Assembly: GCF_014269285.1 (NCBI RefSeq) | Contig: NZ_JACOAF010000041.1 | Location: forward strand, 124,001-188,000 | Length of the DNA stretch: 64,000 bases | Reading direction: 5' to 3' | From: Rufibacter sediminis | GTDB lineage: Bacteria > Bacteroidota > Bacteroidia > Cytophagales > Hymenobacteraceae | Part shown: positions 42,582 to 50,735 of the stretch, one piece after another | How the letters are laid out: each line of letters begins with the position of its first letter | Position numbering within the stretch: position 1 is the stretch's first letter | Program-made: the position numbers and the translations under genes | Notes under the pieces: generated by a model | What the model saw: the letters and a program-made list of their open reading frames with translations, nothing else | Databases searched by the model: none | What the model was told of the DNA's origin: nothing

Positions 42582-43697
42582 TTAGTTATAGACCTTTACC
42601 ATGTAAACGAAATCCTGCAGTTTTTTCAGCTGCTGCGGACGCGGATTTCCGGCCAGGTTATTTACTTTAGGCAAGGCAATGGGCTTGGGCAGGCGGTGCT
42701 CCGGTAATTGGTCCAGCAGGGTTAACAGGTACGCTGATTTCACCGCGAAGGCGGCTCCGTCAACTCCCAGCATTTTGCCGCTGATCACGCCAATCATGTT
42801 CCCGCGGTCATCCAGCAACGGCCCGCCGCTGTTCCCGGGGTTCAGCGGGATGGAGATCTGGTAAGAGGCGGTATCTCCGTAAACCCCGGACCGGGAGCTT
42901 AACGTTCCCTCCCCGAAAACTACGTCCTCTCTGGGATAACCCAGGGTGAAAACGCGCTCGCCCAGTTCACTTTCTTTCTGTTTAAAGGAGTAAGGCAGTT
43001 TCCCGAAGCCGGTGAACGCAGTATCGGTTACCCGTAACAGGGCCAGGTCACGCACCTGGTCTGAATAGATTTCCTCTACCTTGTACCGGGTGCCTTTCTT
43101 GTTCTCGATCATGAGCGAATCAGCGCCCTCAATCACGTGGTAACTGGTCACGAAATACCCGTCTGAGGTAAGCACAAAACCGGTGCCCGAGAATTGGCCG
43201 GGATTCAAGGCAGAGGTTTTAGGAGCCACGGGGTTGGTGTTGAGCAGGGCGTCCTGTTTCCGTTTCAGGTCATCCACCTCGCGGCGCAGCTCTACGTAAC
43301 GGGCTGTTTGCTGCTTGGTGGCCGAGCGCCACATCTCCATGCCCAGCAAGCTGCTGAATACCGTGACAATGGCCACGGTGGCGGCCACGCCCATGGTGGC
43401 GGCGTAGCGGCGCATAAAGATCTGCATGGGCGTGCGTTTGCGCAGCACCGGAACAGTGGCCGGAGTGGCTTTCTGGTTTTCTTCCTGCCAGGCCTGATGG
43501 TGCCGGTTCAGGCGGTCGCGCAGCGTTTGCTGGCGCCCGTGGTTCTGCAAGGCGCCGGTGAACAGCTCCGTCTCCCGCACACGCTGGGCGAAGACCGGGT
43601 CAGCGGCCATGCGTTCCTGCAGCGCGCGGCGCTCAGCAGACGTCACCTGGTGCTGGTGGAAGCGTTCTAATAATTCAAGTAATTCCCTCTCACTCAT
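42582..43697 (-). CDS. Membrane S1C serine protease with anti-sigma-like N-terminal domain
   Basis: 371 residues. The first ~70 residues (ERELLELLERFHQHQVTSAE, ALQERMAADPVFAQRVRETE) look like the cytoplasmic helical domain of Bacteroidota anti-sigma factors. One membrane helix follows (about 93-115, AATMGVAATVAIVTVFSSLL) and a short coiled coil. The trypsin-like domain has His in TSYHVIEG (near 186), Asp in RDLALLRV (near 222) and Ser in NPGNSGGPLLDD (near 291). It starts 49 bases after an ECF sigma gene. This suggests a sigma regulator whose outer domain is a DegP-like protease; that is inference. Confidence 0.85.
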   Translation of the reverse strand: MSERELLELLERFHQHQVTSAERRALQERMAADPVFAQRVRETELFTGALQNHGRQQTLRDRLNRHHQAWQEENQKATPATVPVLRKRTPMQIFMRRYAATMGVAATVAIVTVFSSLLGMEMWRSATKQQTARYVELRREVDDLKRKQDALLNTNPVAPKTSALNPGQFSGTGFVLTSDGYFVTSYHVIEGADSLMIENKKGTRYKVEEIYSDQVRDLALLRVTDTAFTGFGKLPYSFKQKESELGERVFTLGYPREDVVFGEGTLSSRSGVYGDTASYQISIPLNPGNSGGPLLDDRGNMIGVISGKMLGVDGAAFAVKSAYLLTLLDQLPEHRLPKPIALPKVNNLAGNPRPQQLKKLQDFVYMVKVYN

Positions 43698-43746
43698 ATA
43701 TAGGATGCATCCGGTGTCGGATGTCTGTTTTATACGTTTCCTTTGC

Positions 43747-44328
43747 TCAGGAAGGAACCTGGTAGTCTAAGAAGAAAAGCTTCTTGAGGCGCATCAGGCA
43801 CTTGTACTTCTGGTTCTTGGCCGAGTCTACGTTGGTGTAGCCAAACTTCTCGGTGATCTCGGGCATGCCCATGCTTCTGAGGTAGAAATCCTCCAGCAGG
43901 GTTTTGCAGGGTTCGCCCAGTTGGGCCAGGGCATTGCCCATGGCTTCAAACTTGAGTTCGTTCTGCTCGGCCTGTTCGGCGTCGCCGTCTGCCTGGGGAG
44001 CCAGCTCAGACTCGGTGTCCTCGATCATGCCATGGCTGAACCGGCTGCTTCTGGACAGCCTCTTCAGCCAAAGCCGACGGCAGATGGAGTACAGGTAGGT
44101 TTTGATCTGGCAGTTCAGCTCCAGCTGGCCGGCCTTGATCTTCTCGTAGAAGACGATCACCGCTTCCTGGAAAATATCCTTGGCGTCATCGTCCGTCCCG
44201 TTGTTGCTCTGGACAAAGAACAAGACCATGGGAAAGTGGAGTTTGTATAACCTACTCAGTGCCGCATCGTCGTCCTGCAGAATCCCTTCTATGATGGCCG
44301 CATCGGTCACTAGCGCCTTACTAATCAT
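43747..44328 (-). CDS. RNA polymerase ECF-type sigma factor
   Basis: 193 residues from the ATG at 44328; a TTG three codons earlier is ignored. Region 2 is FPMVLFFVQSNNGTDDDAKD with IFQEAVIVFYEKI (about 30-65) and IKTYLYSICRRLWLKRL. Region 4 is the C-terminal part (GMPEITEKFGYTNVDSAKNQ, YKCLMRLKKLF). It would direct RNA polymerase to a stress or envelope regulon. The protease with an anti-sigma-like N-terminus follows in the same direction. A Thr-rich lipoprotein gene diverges from its start. Confidence 0.9.
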   Translation of the reverse strand: MISKALVTDAAIIEGILQDDDAALSRLYKLHFPMVLFFVQSNNGTDDDAKDIFQEAVIVFYEKIKAGQLELNCQIKTYLYSICRRLWLKRLSRSSRFSHGMIEDTESELAPQADGDAEQAEQNELKFEAMGNALAQLGEPCKTLLEDFYLRSMGMPEITEKFGYTNVDSAKNQKYKCLMRLKKLFFLDYQVPS

Positions 44329-44467
44329 GCTTGTCAATTAATACAGTTTCAGTCCATTAGTAACCCACAGAAAAAAAATAAAAAATTTCTGAAAATGATG
44401 GGTTACCTGCCGGGGGGTAGTGGTATAAAGGTTGAAATTAACGCTAAAACCCTTAAAAAAAATCACC

Positions 44468-44692
44468 ATGAAAAAGGTATTTTCTCTTGCCCTAGTTGCT
44501 GGTATGTTCGTTTTCGCTTCTTGCGAGTCTAAAACTGCTGAATCTACTGAAACAACTACTGAAACTACAACTGATGCTGCTGCTACTGACGCTGCTGCAA
44601 CTGATGCAACTGTAGGTGACACTACTTCAACTACTACCACTACTACTGATTCTGCTGCTACTACCACTACTGGTACTACAACTGCTCAGTAA
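44468..44692 (+). CDS. Small Thr/Ala-rich lipoprotein
   Basis: 74 residues from the ATG at 44468. MKKVFSLALVAGMFVFASC is a lipoprotein signal with lipobox FASC; the mature part is almost entirely Thr, Ala, Asp, Glu and Ser (ESTETTTETTTDAAATDAAA and so on). The Thr and Ala codons are mostly ACT and GCT, unlike the C-rich third positions of the neighbours, which suggests repeat expansion. It is probably a flexible surface or periplasmic spacer lipoprotein; function unknown. It diverges from the ECF sigma gene. Confidence 0.75.
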   Translation: MKKVFSLALVAGMFVFASCESKTAESTETTTETTTDAAATDAAATDATVGDTTSTTTTTTDSAATTTTGTTTAQ

Positions 44693-44734
44693 TTTGACGG
44701 TGTGCCTTGGCGCACCTTTAGATTAGGACAAGAT

Positions 44735-44777
44735 AAAAGCGTCTCTTACGGTTTGCGTGAGAGACGCTTTTTCTTTT
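44735..44777. terminator. Terminator hairpin after the Thr-rich lipoprotein gene
   Basis: AAAAGCGTCTCTTACG and CGTGAGAGACGCTTTTT with a short loop and T-rich tail. Confidence 0.8.
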
Positions 44778-44790
44778 TAAGATAAAAATA

Positions 44791-44845
44791 AAGAAGAGCC
44801 GTTTGGGGGCCGTTTGTCTAAGACAAGCCCTAAACGGCTCTTCTT
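44791..44845. repeat. GTTTT palindrome copy extended into a terminator
   Basis: Outer AAGAAGAGCCGTTT and AAACGGCTCTTCTT pair perfectly; inside are GGGGGCCGTTTGTC and GACAAGCCCT. It lies 11 bases after the proline dehydrogenase stop (minus strand). Confidence 0.75.
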
Positions 44846-44855
44846 TTGCCAATGA

Positions 44856-46040
44856 TCACGATTTGCGTTTGCGGCGCTCCAGTTCTTTCTTCACCAGTGA
44901 GAACTCACGGCTGCTTTGCCCGGCAATAGCAGTGTTTTCATCGGCGCGGCGCAACAGGTACGGCATCACGGCCTCTACAGGACCATAAGGAACATATTTG
45001 GCCACGTTGTACCCGGCGTGGGCCAGGTTATAAGAGAGATTGTCGCTCATGCCCAGCAGCTGCGCGAAATAGATGCGCTCATCTGAAGGTTGGATGTTGA
45101 ACTCGTCCATCAGCTGCATGAGGTGGTAGGAGCTTTGCTCGTTATGCGTGCCGGCGCAGATGGCAATGCGGTCAATGTGCTCCACGCAGAAACGCAGCGC
45201 CTCATCATACAGGGCATCGGTGGCTTGTTTGGTGGGGTTGATGGGGTTGTTGATGCCGCGCTGCTGGGCCACCCGGCCTTCTTTCTCCATGTACGCGCCG
45301 CGCACCAGTTTGCCGCCCAGGTAGAAACCCAGTTTCTTGGCCCGCTCATAGTCGCGCTTGATCACATCCAGGCGGTCATGGCGGTAGAGTTGGTAGGTGT
45401 TGTAGACAATGGGGCGCTCCTGGTTGTAGAGTTCCATCATCTCCAGGCACAGCTGGTCAATGGTTTCCTGCATCCAGCTTTCCTCGGCGTCAATGAAGAC
45501 GCGCACGCCCTGTTCAAACGCCCGCTGGCAGATGGTTTTCACCCGGGTGCGAGCCCGGCCAAACGCCGCTTTCTCGGCCTGGGTGAGTTCCTGGGTGGTT
45601 TGGGCCTTGGTGAGTAAGTCTGAATCTGCCACGCCGGTTACCTTGAACACGCTGAACGGGATGTGGTTGGAGTTGGCCGCCATGTCAATGGTGGAGATGA
45701 TCTCCTGCACCGTGTGGTCAAAGCTGGCCTCGTTGCTTTCGCCTTCCACGGAGTAATCCAGAATGGTCCCGATCCCCGATCTGCCCAACCGCTCAATGGT
45801 GGGTTTGCATTCCTGGATGGTTTCGCCACCGCAGAACTGTTCAAAAATGCTTTTCTTGATCAGAAACTTGACGGGCAGGTTCCAGCTCAAAGCCTTCTTC
45901 ATCATCCCGCCGCCCATTTTCACCATGGAGTTGTTGTTCATGGCCGCAAACAGGAGGTAGGTTTTGTAGAGTTCTGCATCTGATTTATCAGCAAACGCAA
46001 TGGCGGTATTCTCAAAGGAAATGGTTGGTGCAGGGTTCAT
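44856..46040 (-). CDS. Proline dehydrogenase
   Basis: 394 residues, the monofunctional ProDH length. The (beta/alpha)8 FAD enzyme signature is present: TILDYSVEGE near 98, RVFIDAEESWMQ near 175, QLYRHDRLDVIKRDYERAKK, KLVRGAYMEKEGRVAQ near 238, CAGTHNEQSSYHLMQLMDEF near 300 and YVPYGPVEAVMPYLLRRADE near 353. It oxidises proline to pyrroline-5-carboxylate, passing electrons to the respiratory chain. A composite palindrome/terminator (44791-44845) follows it. Confidence 0.95.
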   Translation of the reverse strand: MNPAPTISFENTAIAFADKSDAELYKTYLLFAAMNNNSMVKMGGGMMKKALSWNLPVKFLIKKSIFEQFCGGETIQECKPTIERLGRSGIGTILDYSVEGESNEASFDHTVQEIISTIDMAANSNHIPFSVFKVTGVADSDLLTKAQTTQELTQAEKAAFGRARTRVKTICQRAFEQGVRVFIDAEESWMQETIDQLCLEMMELYNQERPIVYNTYQLYRHDRLDVIKRDYERAKKLGFYLGGKLVRGAYMEKEGRVAQQRGINNPINPTKQATDALYDEALRFCVEHIDRIAICAGTHNEQSSYHLMQLMDEFNIQPSDERIYFAQLLGMSDNLSYNLAHAGYNVAKYVPYGPVEAVMPYLLRRADENTAIAGQSSREFSLVKKELERRKRKS

Positions 46041-46091
46041 ATTTAGTTGCTACAAATACACAATACAAAGATAACGTAAAAACGGATGTTA

Positions 46092-46132
46092 GTTGTTTTT
46101 AAGGCTCGTTTGGAAAAAACAGCCCGTAAACA
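46092..46132. repeat. GTTTT palindrome copy
   Basis: Arms GTTGTTTTTAAGGCTCGTTT and AAAAACAGCCCGTAAACAC. Confidence 0.65.
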
Positions 46133-46386
46133 CAATGGTTGCTAACGGCTGCTCAAGTTATGGGGCAAACCGGCTGTCTGTTTGGGTCATACGCTCAGGG
46201 TTGCTCCTGATAGACGAATCCGTTTCTTGCTATAGGGCCACAATTTCACCCAAGAAAGAACTCCATTGTGTCTTGGAAAAAAGACCAGGCAAGTTCAGCT
46301 GGATCACAAGGGATAAGAGATGGCCAATTTTTCTTTGTTTTTTCTTTTGAACTGCCCCCAGCATTCCGTTCTTTAGCACCTCAACC

Positions 46387-46424
46387 CGTTTTGGGGCTCT
46401 TTTCTAGAAAACAGTCCCAAAACG
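46387..46424. repeat. GTTTT palindrome copy before aroB
   Basis: Arms CGTTTTGGGGCTCTTTTC and GAAAACAGTCCCAAAACG; ends 18 bases before the TTG start of aroB. Confidence 0.75.
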
Positions 46425-46442
46425 CAATAAACACAGACAAGT

Positions 46443-47483
46443 TTGACCGAAGAGATTTTCATAGGCCCCAATGCCGTGGGGCAGCTCAAGGAACTGCTGC
46501 ACAGCCGGGCGTTCAAAAAGACGGTGGTGCTGGTAGACGAGAATACGCATTGGCACTGCTACCCGCTCCTGAAACCCTACCTGCCCGATGGTCACCACGT
46601 GGTGCAGATCCAGAGCGGCGAGGAACACAAGAACCTGGCTACCTGCGAGCACGTGTGGCGCGAACTCACCGAGCAGAGTCTGGACCGCTGGAGTTTGCTG
46701 GTGAACCTGGGCGGCGGTGTGTTAACCGACCTGGGCGGATTTTGTGCCAGCCTGTACAAACGCGGCATCCGGTTCGTGAACGTGCCCACTACGCTGCTGT
46801 CTCAGGTAGATGCCAGCGTGGGCGGCAAAACCGGGATCGATTTCATGGGGTTCAAAAACCACATCGGGGTGTTTCAGGAGCCGTTGGCGGTGCTGGTGAA
46901 CCCGGCCTTTCTGCAGACACTGGACATGCGCCAGATGAAATCCGGCTACGCCGAGATCATCAAGCACTGGCTCATCATGGATGCCGACAAATTCTTTGAG
47001 CAGCGCTACGTGGGTATGTTCACCGAGGACTGGACCGATCTGATCCGGCATTCCATCCAGATAAAATCTAGGGTAGTGACTGCCGATCCGCTGGAGAACG
47101 GTTTGCGTAAAATCCTCAATTTTGGGCACACCATTGGCCACGCCGTAGAGAGTTTTTACCTGGAGAAGCCCGGCCAGGTGCTGCTGCACGGCGAAGCCAT
47201 CGCCGTAGGCATGATCTGCGAAGCCTGGCTGTCGGTGCAGAAAGGGCTGCTGCCCCAGGAAGAACTGGACCAGATAGAAACATTTATGCTGTCTATCTAC
47301 GAGAAGGTGAACCTGCCCCAGGAAGATGTCCAAGCCATCAGCCAGCTGTGCCTGCACGATAAAAAGAACGACGGCGCTACCATCAACTGTACTTTGCTGC
47401 AGAAGATCGGCGAAGCCGTCTATGACCAACCTATCACCCTGCCCGAGGTACAGAGTGCCTTGCGCTATTACCAATTACTATGA
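46443..47483 (+). CDS. aroB: 3-dehydroquinate synthase
   Basis: 346 residues from TTG 46443. An in-frame stop at 46428 and the absence of an ATG before the conserved core make this TTG the only reasonable start. Motifs: NLGGGVLTDLGGF near 83, VPTTLLSQVDASVGGKTGID near 113, KSGYAEIIKH, HTIGHAVES and LLHGEAIAVGM (zinc ligands). It makes 3-dehydroquinate from DAHP, the second shikimate step. aroA overlaps it by four bases (ATGA), so translation is coupled. Confidence 0.95.
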   Translation: MTEEIFIGPNAVGQLKELLHSRAFKKTVVLVDENTHWHCYPLLKPYLPDGHHVVQIQSGEEHKNLATCEHVWRELTEQSLDRWSLLVNLGGGVLTDLGGFCASLYKRGIRFVNVPTTLLSQVDASVGGKTGIDFMGFKNHIGVFQEPLAVLVNPAFLQTLDMRQMKSGYAEIIKHWLIMDADKFFEQRYVGMFTEDWTDLIRHSIQIKSRVVTADPLENGLRKILNFGHTIGHAVESFYLEKPGQVLLHGEAIAVGMICEAWLSVQKGLLPQEELDQIETFMLSIYEKVNLPQEDVQAISQLCLHDKKNDGATINCTLLQKIGEAVYDQPITLPEVQSALRYYQLL

Positions 47484-48721
47484 TTTCAGCTGCTGCCGTG
47501 CGCGTATCGCACCCCACGGGCGTGTTGCGCGGACGCGTGACCTTGCCCGCCTCCAAAAGTGAAGCCAACCGCGCCCTCATCATCCGGGCCTTATCGGGGA
47601 AAGATTTCCCCATCCATAACCTGTCAGACGCCAATGACACCCAATTGCTGAACCGTTTGCTCTCCACGCCCGCGGGCGAAGAGGTAAGCGCCGAAGATGC
47701 CGGAACGGTCATGCGTTTTATAACGGCCTATTACGCGGCCACTGGCCAGCAACTCACCCTGACCGGAACGCCCCGCATGTGCCAGCGGCCCATTGGGGTA
47801 CTGGTGGATGCCCTCAGAAAACTGGGTGCCCAGATTGAGTATGTAGGGGAGGAAGGTTACCCGCCGCTTCAGATGAAGGGCTTTGATTTCTCGGGAACGA
47901 ACCAGTTGACGGTGCGTTCCGACATCAGCAGCCAGTACATCTCGGCGCTGCTCATGATTGCGCCGCTGCTGCCGCAAGGCCTGGAACTGACCTTGGAAGG
48001 GAAAATCAGCTCGGAGCCGTACATCCGGATGACCCTGGCGCAAATGGCGTATTTTGGCGTGCAGGCCACGTTTGAAGGCCAGAAAATTTCGGTGGCGAAA
48101 CAAGAGTACCAGGCCCGGGAGTACACCGTGGAGTCAGACTGGAGTGCGGCCAGCTATTGGTACAGCATCGCGGCGCTGGCCCGGGAAGCCGAATTGCTTC
48201 TGCCCGCGCTTCGGAAAGATTCGCTCCAGGGCGACAGCGTGCTGCCAACCTTGATGGCTCCTTTCGGGGTGCAGACCGTCTTCACCCCCGAGGGCGTGCA
48301 GCTAACCAAGCAGCCCATCACCCAGCCACTGGCCCGCATTGATTTCTTCGCTTGTCCAGATCTGGCTCAGACGGTGGCCGCACTGGCGGCGGGGCTGGAG
48401 GTGGAAGTGGAGATGACCGGTCTGGAGAGCCTCCGCATCAAGGAAACCGACCGTATTGCCGCCCTGCAGGCCGAGCTGGTGAAACTGGGGGCAGAACTCC
48501 GCGAGACGGAACCAGCTGTTTTTAAGGTCTTTTTGGTAAACCAGCCCCAAAACGAGGCTAGCATTCATACCTATGAAGACCACCGCATGGCTATGGCCTT
48601 CGCGCCGCTGGGCCTGAAGCAGCCCCTGGTGGTGGAAGAGCACCGCGTCGTGCGCAAATCTTACCCCAAATACTGGGAGGAACTGCAGAAAGCGGGGTTT
48701 GCGGTAGACGAAATCCAGTAG
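47480..48721 (+). CDS. aroA: 3-phosphoshikimate 1-carboxyvinyltransferase (EPSP synthase)
   Basis: 413 residues. Substrate-binding motifs: PASKSEANRALIIRAL (residues 22-37), DAGTVMRFITAYYA near 72, SSQYISALLMIAP near 150, IKETDRIAALQAEL near 321 and DHRMAMAFAPLGL near 367. It transfers enolpyruvate to shikimate-3-phosphate. Start ATG overlaps the aroB stop. An in-frame GTTTT palindrome (48517-48554) encodes PAVFKVFLVNQPQ in a loop that is short and variable in relatives, as I recall. Confidence 0.94.
   Translation: MISAAAVRVSHPTGVLRGRVTLPASKSEANRALIIRALSGKDFPIHNLSDANDTQLLNRLLSTPAGEEVSAEDAGTVMRFITAYYAATGQQLTLTGTPRMCQRPIGVLVDALRKLGAQIEYVGEEGYPPLQMKGFDFSGTNQLTVRSDISSQYISALLMIAPLLPQGLELTLEGKISSEPYIRMTLAQMAYFGVQATFEGQKISVAKQEYQAREYTVESDWSAASYWYSIAALAREAELLLPALRKDSLQGDSVLPTLMAPFGVQTVFTPEGVQLTKQPITQPLARIDFFACPDLAQTVAALAAGLEVEVEMTGLESLRIKETDRIAALQAELVKLGAELRETEPAVFKVFLVNQPQNEASIHTYEDHRMAMAFAPLGLKQPLVVEEHRVVRKSYPKYWEELQKAGFAVDEIQ
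48517..48554. repeat. GTTTT palindrome copy inside aroA
   Basis: Arms TGTTTTTAAGGTCTTTTTGG and AAACCAGCCCCAAAACG; encodes AVFKVFLVNQPQNE in frame. Confidence 0.6.
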
Positions 48722-48738
48722 ATTTCAGATCATTTGGC

Positions 48739-48778
48739 ACAAAAAAGTCCTTCAGTTGTCTGGAGGACTTTTTTGTGT
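48739..48778 (+). terminator. Terminator hairpin after aroA
   Basis: CACAAAAAAGTCCT and AGGACTTTTTTGTG pair around a short loop with inner CAG/CTG; an A run and T run make it usable on both strands. Confidence 0.8.
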
Positions 48779-49089
48779 CATTCCATTTTAGGTTGATCAA
48801 AGTAGCCCGGCTGCCAGACAGGGTTACTGCGGCTGTTGTTCAATTTTCCTTTGCAGCGTTAACGCGCTTGTTGAGTAAGGTTGTATTTGAAAATCAATAG
48901 ATTGTAACAGTCAGTTTTGCCTAAGTTTTCCTGAAGTAAGCGATAAACGGGATTAGTTAAATATAATAATAGTAAGTAGTTGTTTGGAATATTGATAGTA
49001 TGGCAAGGATGAATCTGAACTATTACAACAAATGAATCATTCTTGCGTTTATCTGGTTATAATATCAGGAAATTCTAATAAATACGACT
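48779..49089. other. Gene-free AT-rich leader before the DUF4142 gene
   Basis: 311 bases, becoming strongly AT-rich after 48940 (AATATAATAATAGTAAG). No gene or repeat copy is visible; it probably holds the promoter of the DUF4142 lipoprotein. Confidence 0.5.
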
Positions 49090-49647
49090 ATGAAAAAATT
49101 CAATGTTTGGATGCTCGCCTCGTCAATGGTGATGAGCGGCATGACATTGGTTTCTTGCAATAAAGTAGATAAAGAAGCTACCGCAGCAGACCATGTTAAA
49201 GTTGAACAGTTCCTGAAGCAGGCGGCTACCACTGATAACTTTCAGTTGATGGCCGGTATGATGGCCGAAGACCAAAGCGAAAAAGGATCGGTTGGTGCGC
49301 TGGGACAGAAAATCTACCACGTACACTCCAGAACCACGCCTGTTCTGGCCGAGATAGCGAAGAAAAAAGACGTTCAGCTGCCTGCTCAAATGGGAAGTGA
49401 GAAGAAAGCCCTGGTAGACAGCCTGGAGAATAAGAAAGGGGAGGAGTTTGACCAAACCTTTGCCAATCTGGAAGTTGAAGCCCATGAAGAGGCCATCGCC
49501 TTTTATGAGAAAGCCGACAAAGAGGTAAACGACCCGGATGTGCAGCAATTCATTGATCAGATCTTACCAGTTCTGAAAGAGCACTTAGCCGAAGCCCAGG
49601 AGTTGAAGAACGCCGTGGCGCAGGTAGACAAAACCAGCAAGCCGTAA
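49090..49647 (+). CDS. DUF4142 family lipoprotein
   Basis: 185 residues. The signal runs through MSGMTLVSC with Cys23 acylated. The mature part is a helical bundle of the ferritin-like DUF4142 type (AADHVKVEQFLKQAATTDNF, DVQQFIDQILPVLKEHLAEA). Family members are found in envelope-stress settings; no catalytic activity is known to me. It is a single-gene unit with its own terminator. Confidence 0.8.
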   Translation: MKKFNVWMLASSMVMSGMTLVSCNKVDKEATAADHVKVEQFLKQAATTDNFQLMAGMMAEDQSEKGSVGALGQKIYHVHSRTTPVLAEIAKKKDVQLPAQMGSEKKALVDSLENKKGEEFDQTFANLEVEAHEEAIAFYEKADKEVNDPDVQQFIDQILPVLKEHLAEAQELKNAVAQVDKTSKP

Positions 49648-49666
49648 GCTTTACCTTTTCTACACA

Positions 49667-49702
49667 GAAAGGCCCTTTGCAACTACTGCAAAGGGCCTTT
49701 TC
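49667..49702 (+). terminator. Bidirectional terminator between the DUF4142 and BtuF-like genes
   Basis: AAAGGCCCTTTGCA and TGCAAAGGGCCTTT, loop ACTAC, T and A runs outside; convergent genes on both sides. Confidence 0.85.
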
Positions 49703-49742
49703 TTTTCTGGAGGGAAAGGTTCGCTTCCAGGCAAGCCTGCCA

Positions 49743-50528
49743 TTAACCCATGACCGCCTGTTGCAATTCCTGCAGATAAGGCACCGAATGCAGCAGTCGG
49801 CTGCCATACCAGCTGAACAGTTCCCCGTCTACTACTTTGATCTGCGCCTCGGGACAAATGGCCCGGAACTCAGCGATGTGCTTTTCTTTAAACGGATAGG
49901 GCTCTGAAGACAGCAGAATCAAGCGGGGATTTGCCGATCGCAATTGTTCAGCAGAAACCTCAGGGTACCTGGGCAGATGCCCCAGTACGTTCTCAAAACC
50001 GCAACGCGTGAGCAAATGGTCTATAAAGTTCTGGTTCCCGATGCCCATATACGGGTTCCGCCAGATGAAATAGGCCGTGGGGATGGCCGGAACCACCGGC
50101 TGAAGCTGGGCAAACTGTTGCTTAAGCTCAGAAACCAGTGCTTCGGCCGGTAGTAGGGCGTCCGTTAAATGGCCCACGGCTTGCATCATCTCCCAAGAAT
50201 CATCCAGCGAGTAGATGTCGCTCATCCAGACGGGGTATTTCTGCTGCAGCTGTTCAATGCCCGCTTGGTAGTTTTCTTCCTTGTTGCCAATAATCAGATC
50301 CGGCTGCAGCTGGTCAATGACCTCGAAGTTGAAGTTTTTAGTGCCCCCTATCTTCGTTTTGGCTTTCACCTGCTCCTTGGGGTGAATACAGAATTTAGTC
50401 ACGCCTACTATCTTATCGCCCAAGCCCAAGTGGAACAATAACTCCGTCTGGGATGGCACCAGCGACACAATCCGGCGGGGCGGCTGTGGCAAAGAAACTT
50501 GGCGGTTCATCTGATCTAGGAAAAGCAC
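49743..50528 (-). CDS. BtuF-like helical-backbone metal/cobalamin receptor
   Basis: About 261 residues from a GTG at 50528, chosen because the preceding residues LFLDQMNRQVSLPQPPRRIV match the family N-terminus; ATG 50510 is the alternative. Periplasmic-binding-type motifs: RRIVSLVPSQTELLFHLGLG, IVGVTKFCIHP, LQPDLIIGNKEEN and RNPYMGIG. No signal peptide is visible, so it is either cytoplasmic or exported by an unrecognised route, which is unusual for a substrate-binding protein; no permease or ATPase gene is nearby. Specificity (vitamin B12, haem or iron chelate) is not readable. Confidence 0.8.
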   Translation of the reverse strand: MLFLDQMNRQVSLPQPPRRIVSLVPSQTELLFHLGLGDKIVGVTKFCIHPKEQVKAKTKIGGTKNFNFEVIDQLQPDLIIGNKEENYQAGIEQLQQKYPVWMSDIYSLDDSWEMMQAVGHLTDALLPAEALVSELKQQFAQLQPVVPAIPTAYFIWRNPYMGIGNQNFIDHLLTRCGFENVLGHLPRYPEVSAEQLRSANPRLILLSSEPYPFKEKHIAEFRAICPEAQIKVVDGELFSWYGSRLLHSVPYLQELQQAVMG

Positions 50529-50670
50529 TTGGTTCTGGGTAACGTTTAGGTAATTGGTGAATGCGGGTTTTGCGTGGGAAGAAGGTCGATTTCTAAGTAG
50601 TCGGAAAGGCGTTTTCGGCTGCTTGGTTGATGAGAACACTAACAAGGACGGCGGATTTAGATGGATGCCA

Positions 50671-50706
50671 TTTCAAGCTTTTTTTCAGAAAACGGGCAGA
50701 AAACGG
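50671..50706. repeat. GTTTT palindrome copy
   Basis: Arms TTTCAAGCTTTTTTTC and GAAAACGGGCAGAAAACGG. Confidence 0.55.
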
Positions 50707-50735
50707 AGTGCGTTCCCATTCTTATTTTCTGATGC

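Larger units (their letters stand above)
46041..46442. other. Intergenic region between proline dehydrogenase and aroB
   Basis: 402 bases containing two GTTTT palindromes (46092-46132 and 46387-46424). The second ends 18 bases before the aroB start. No gene is visible. Confidence 0.55.
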
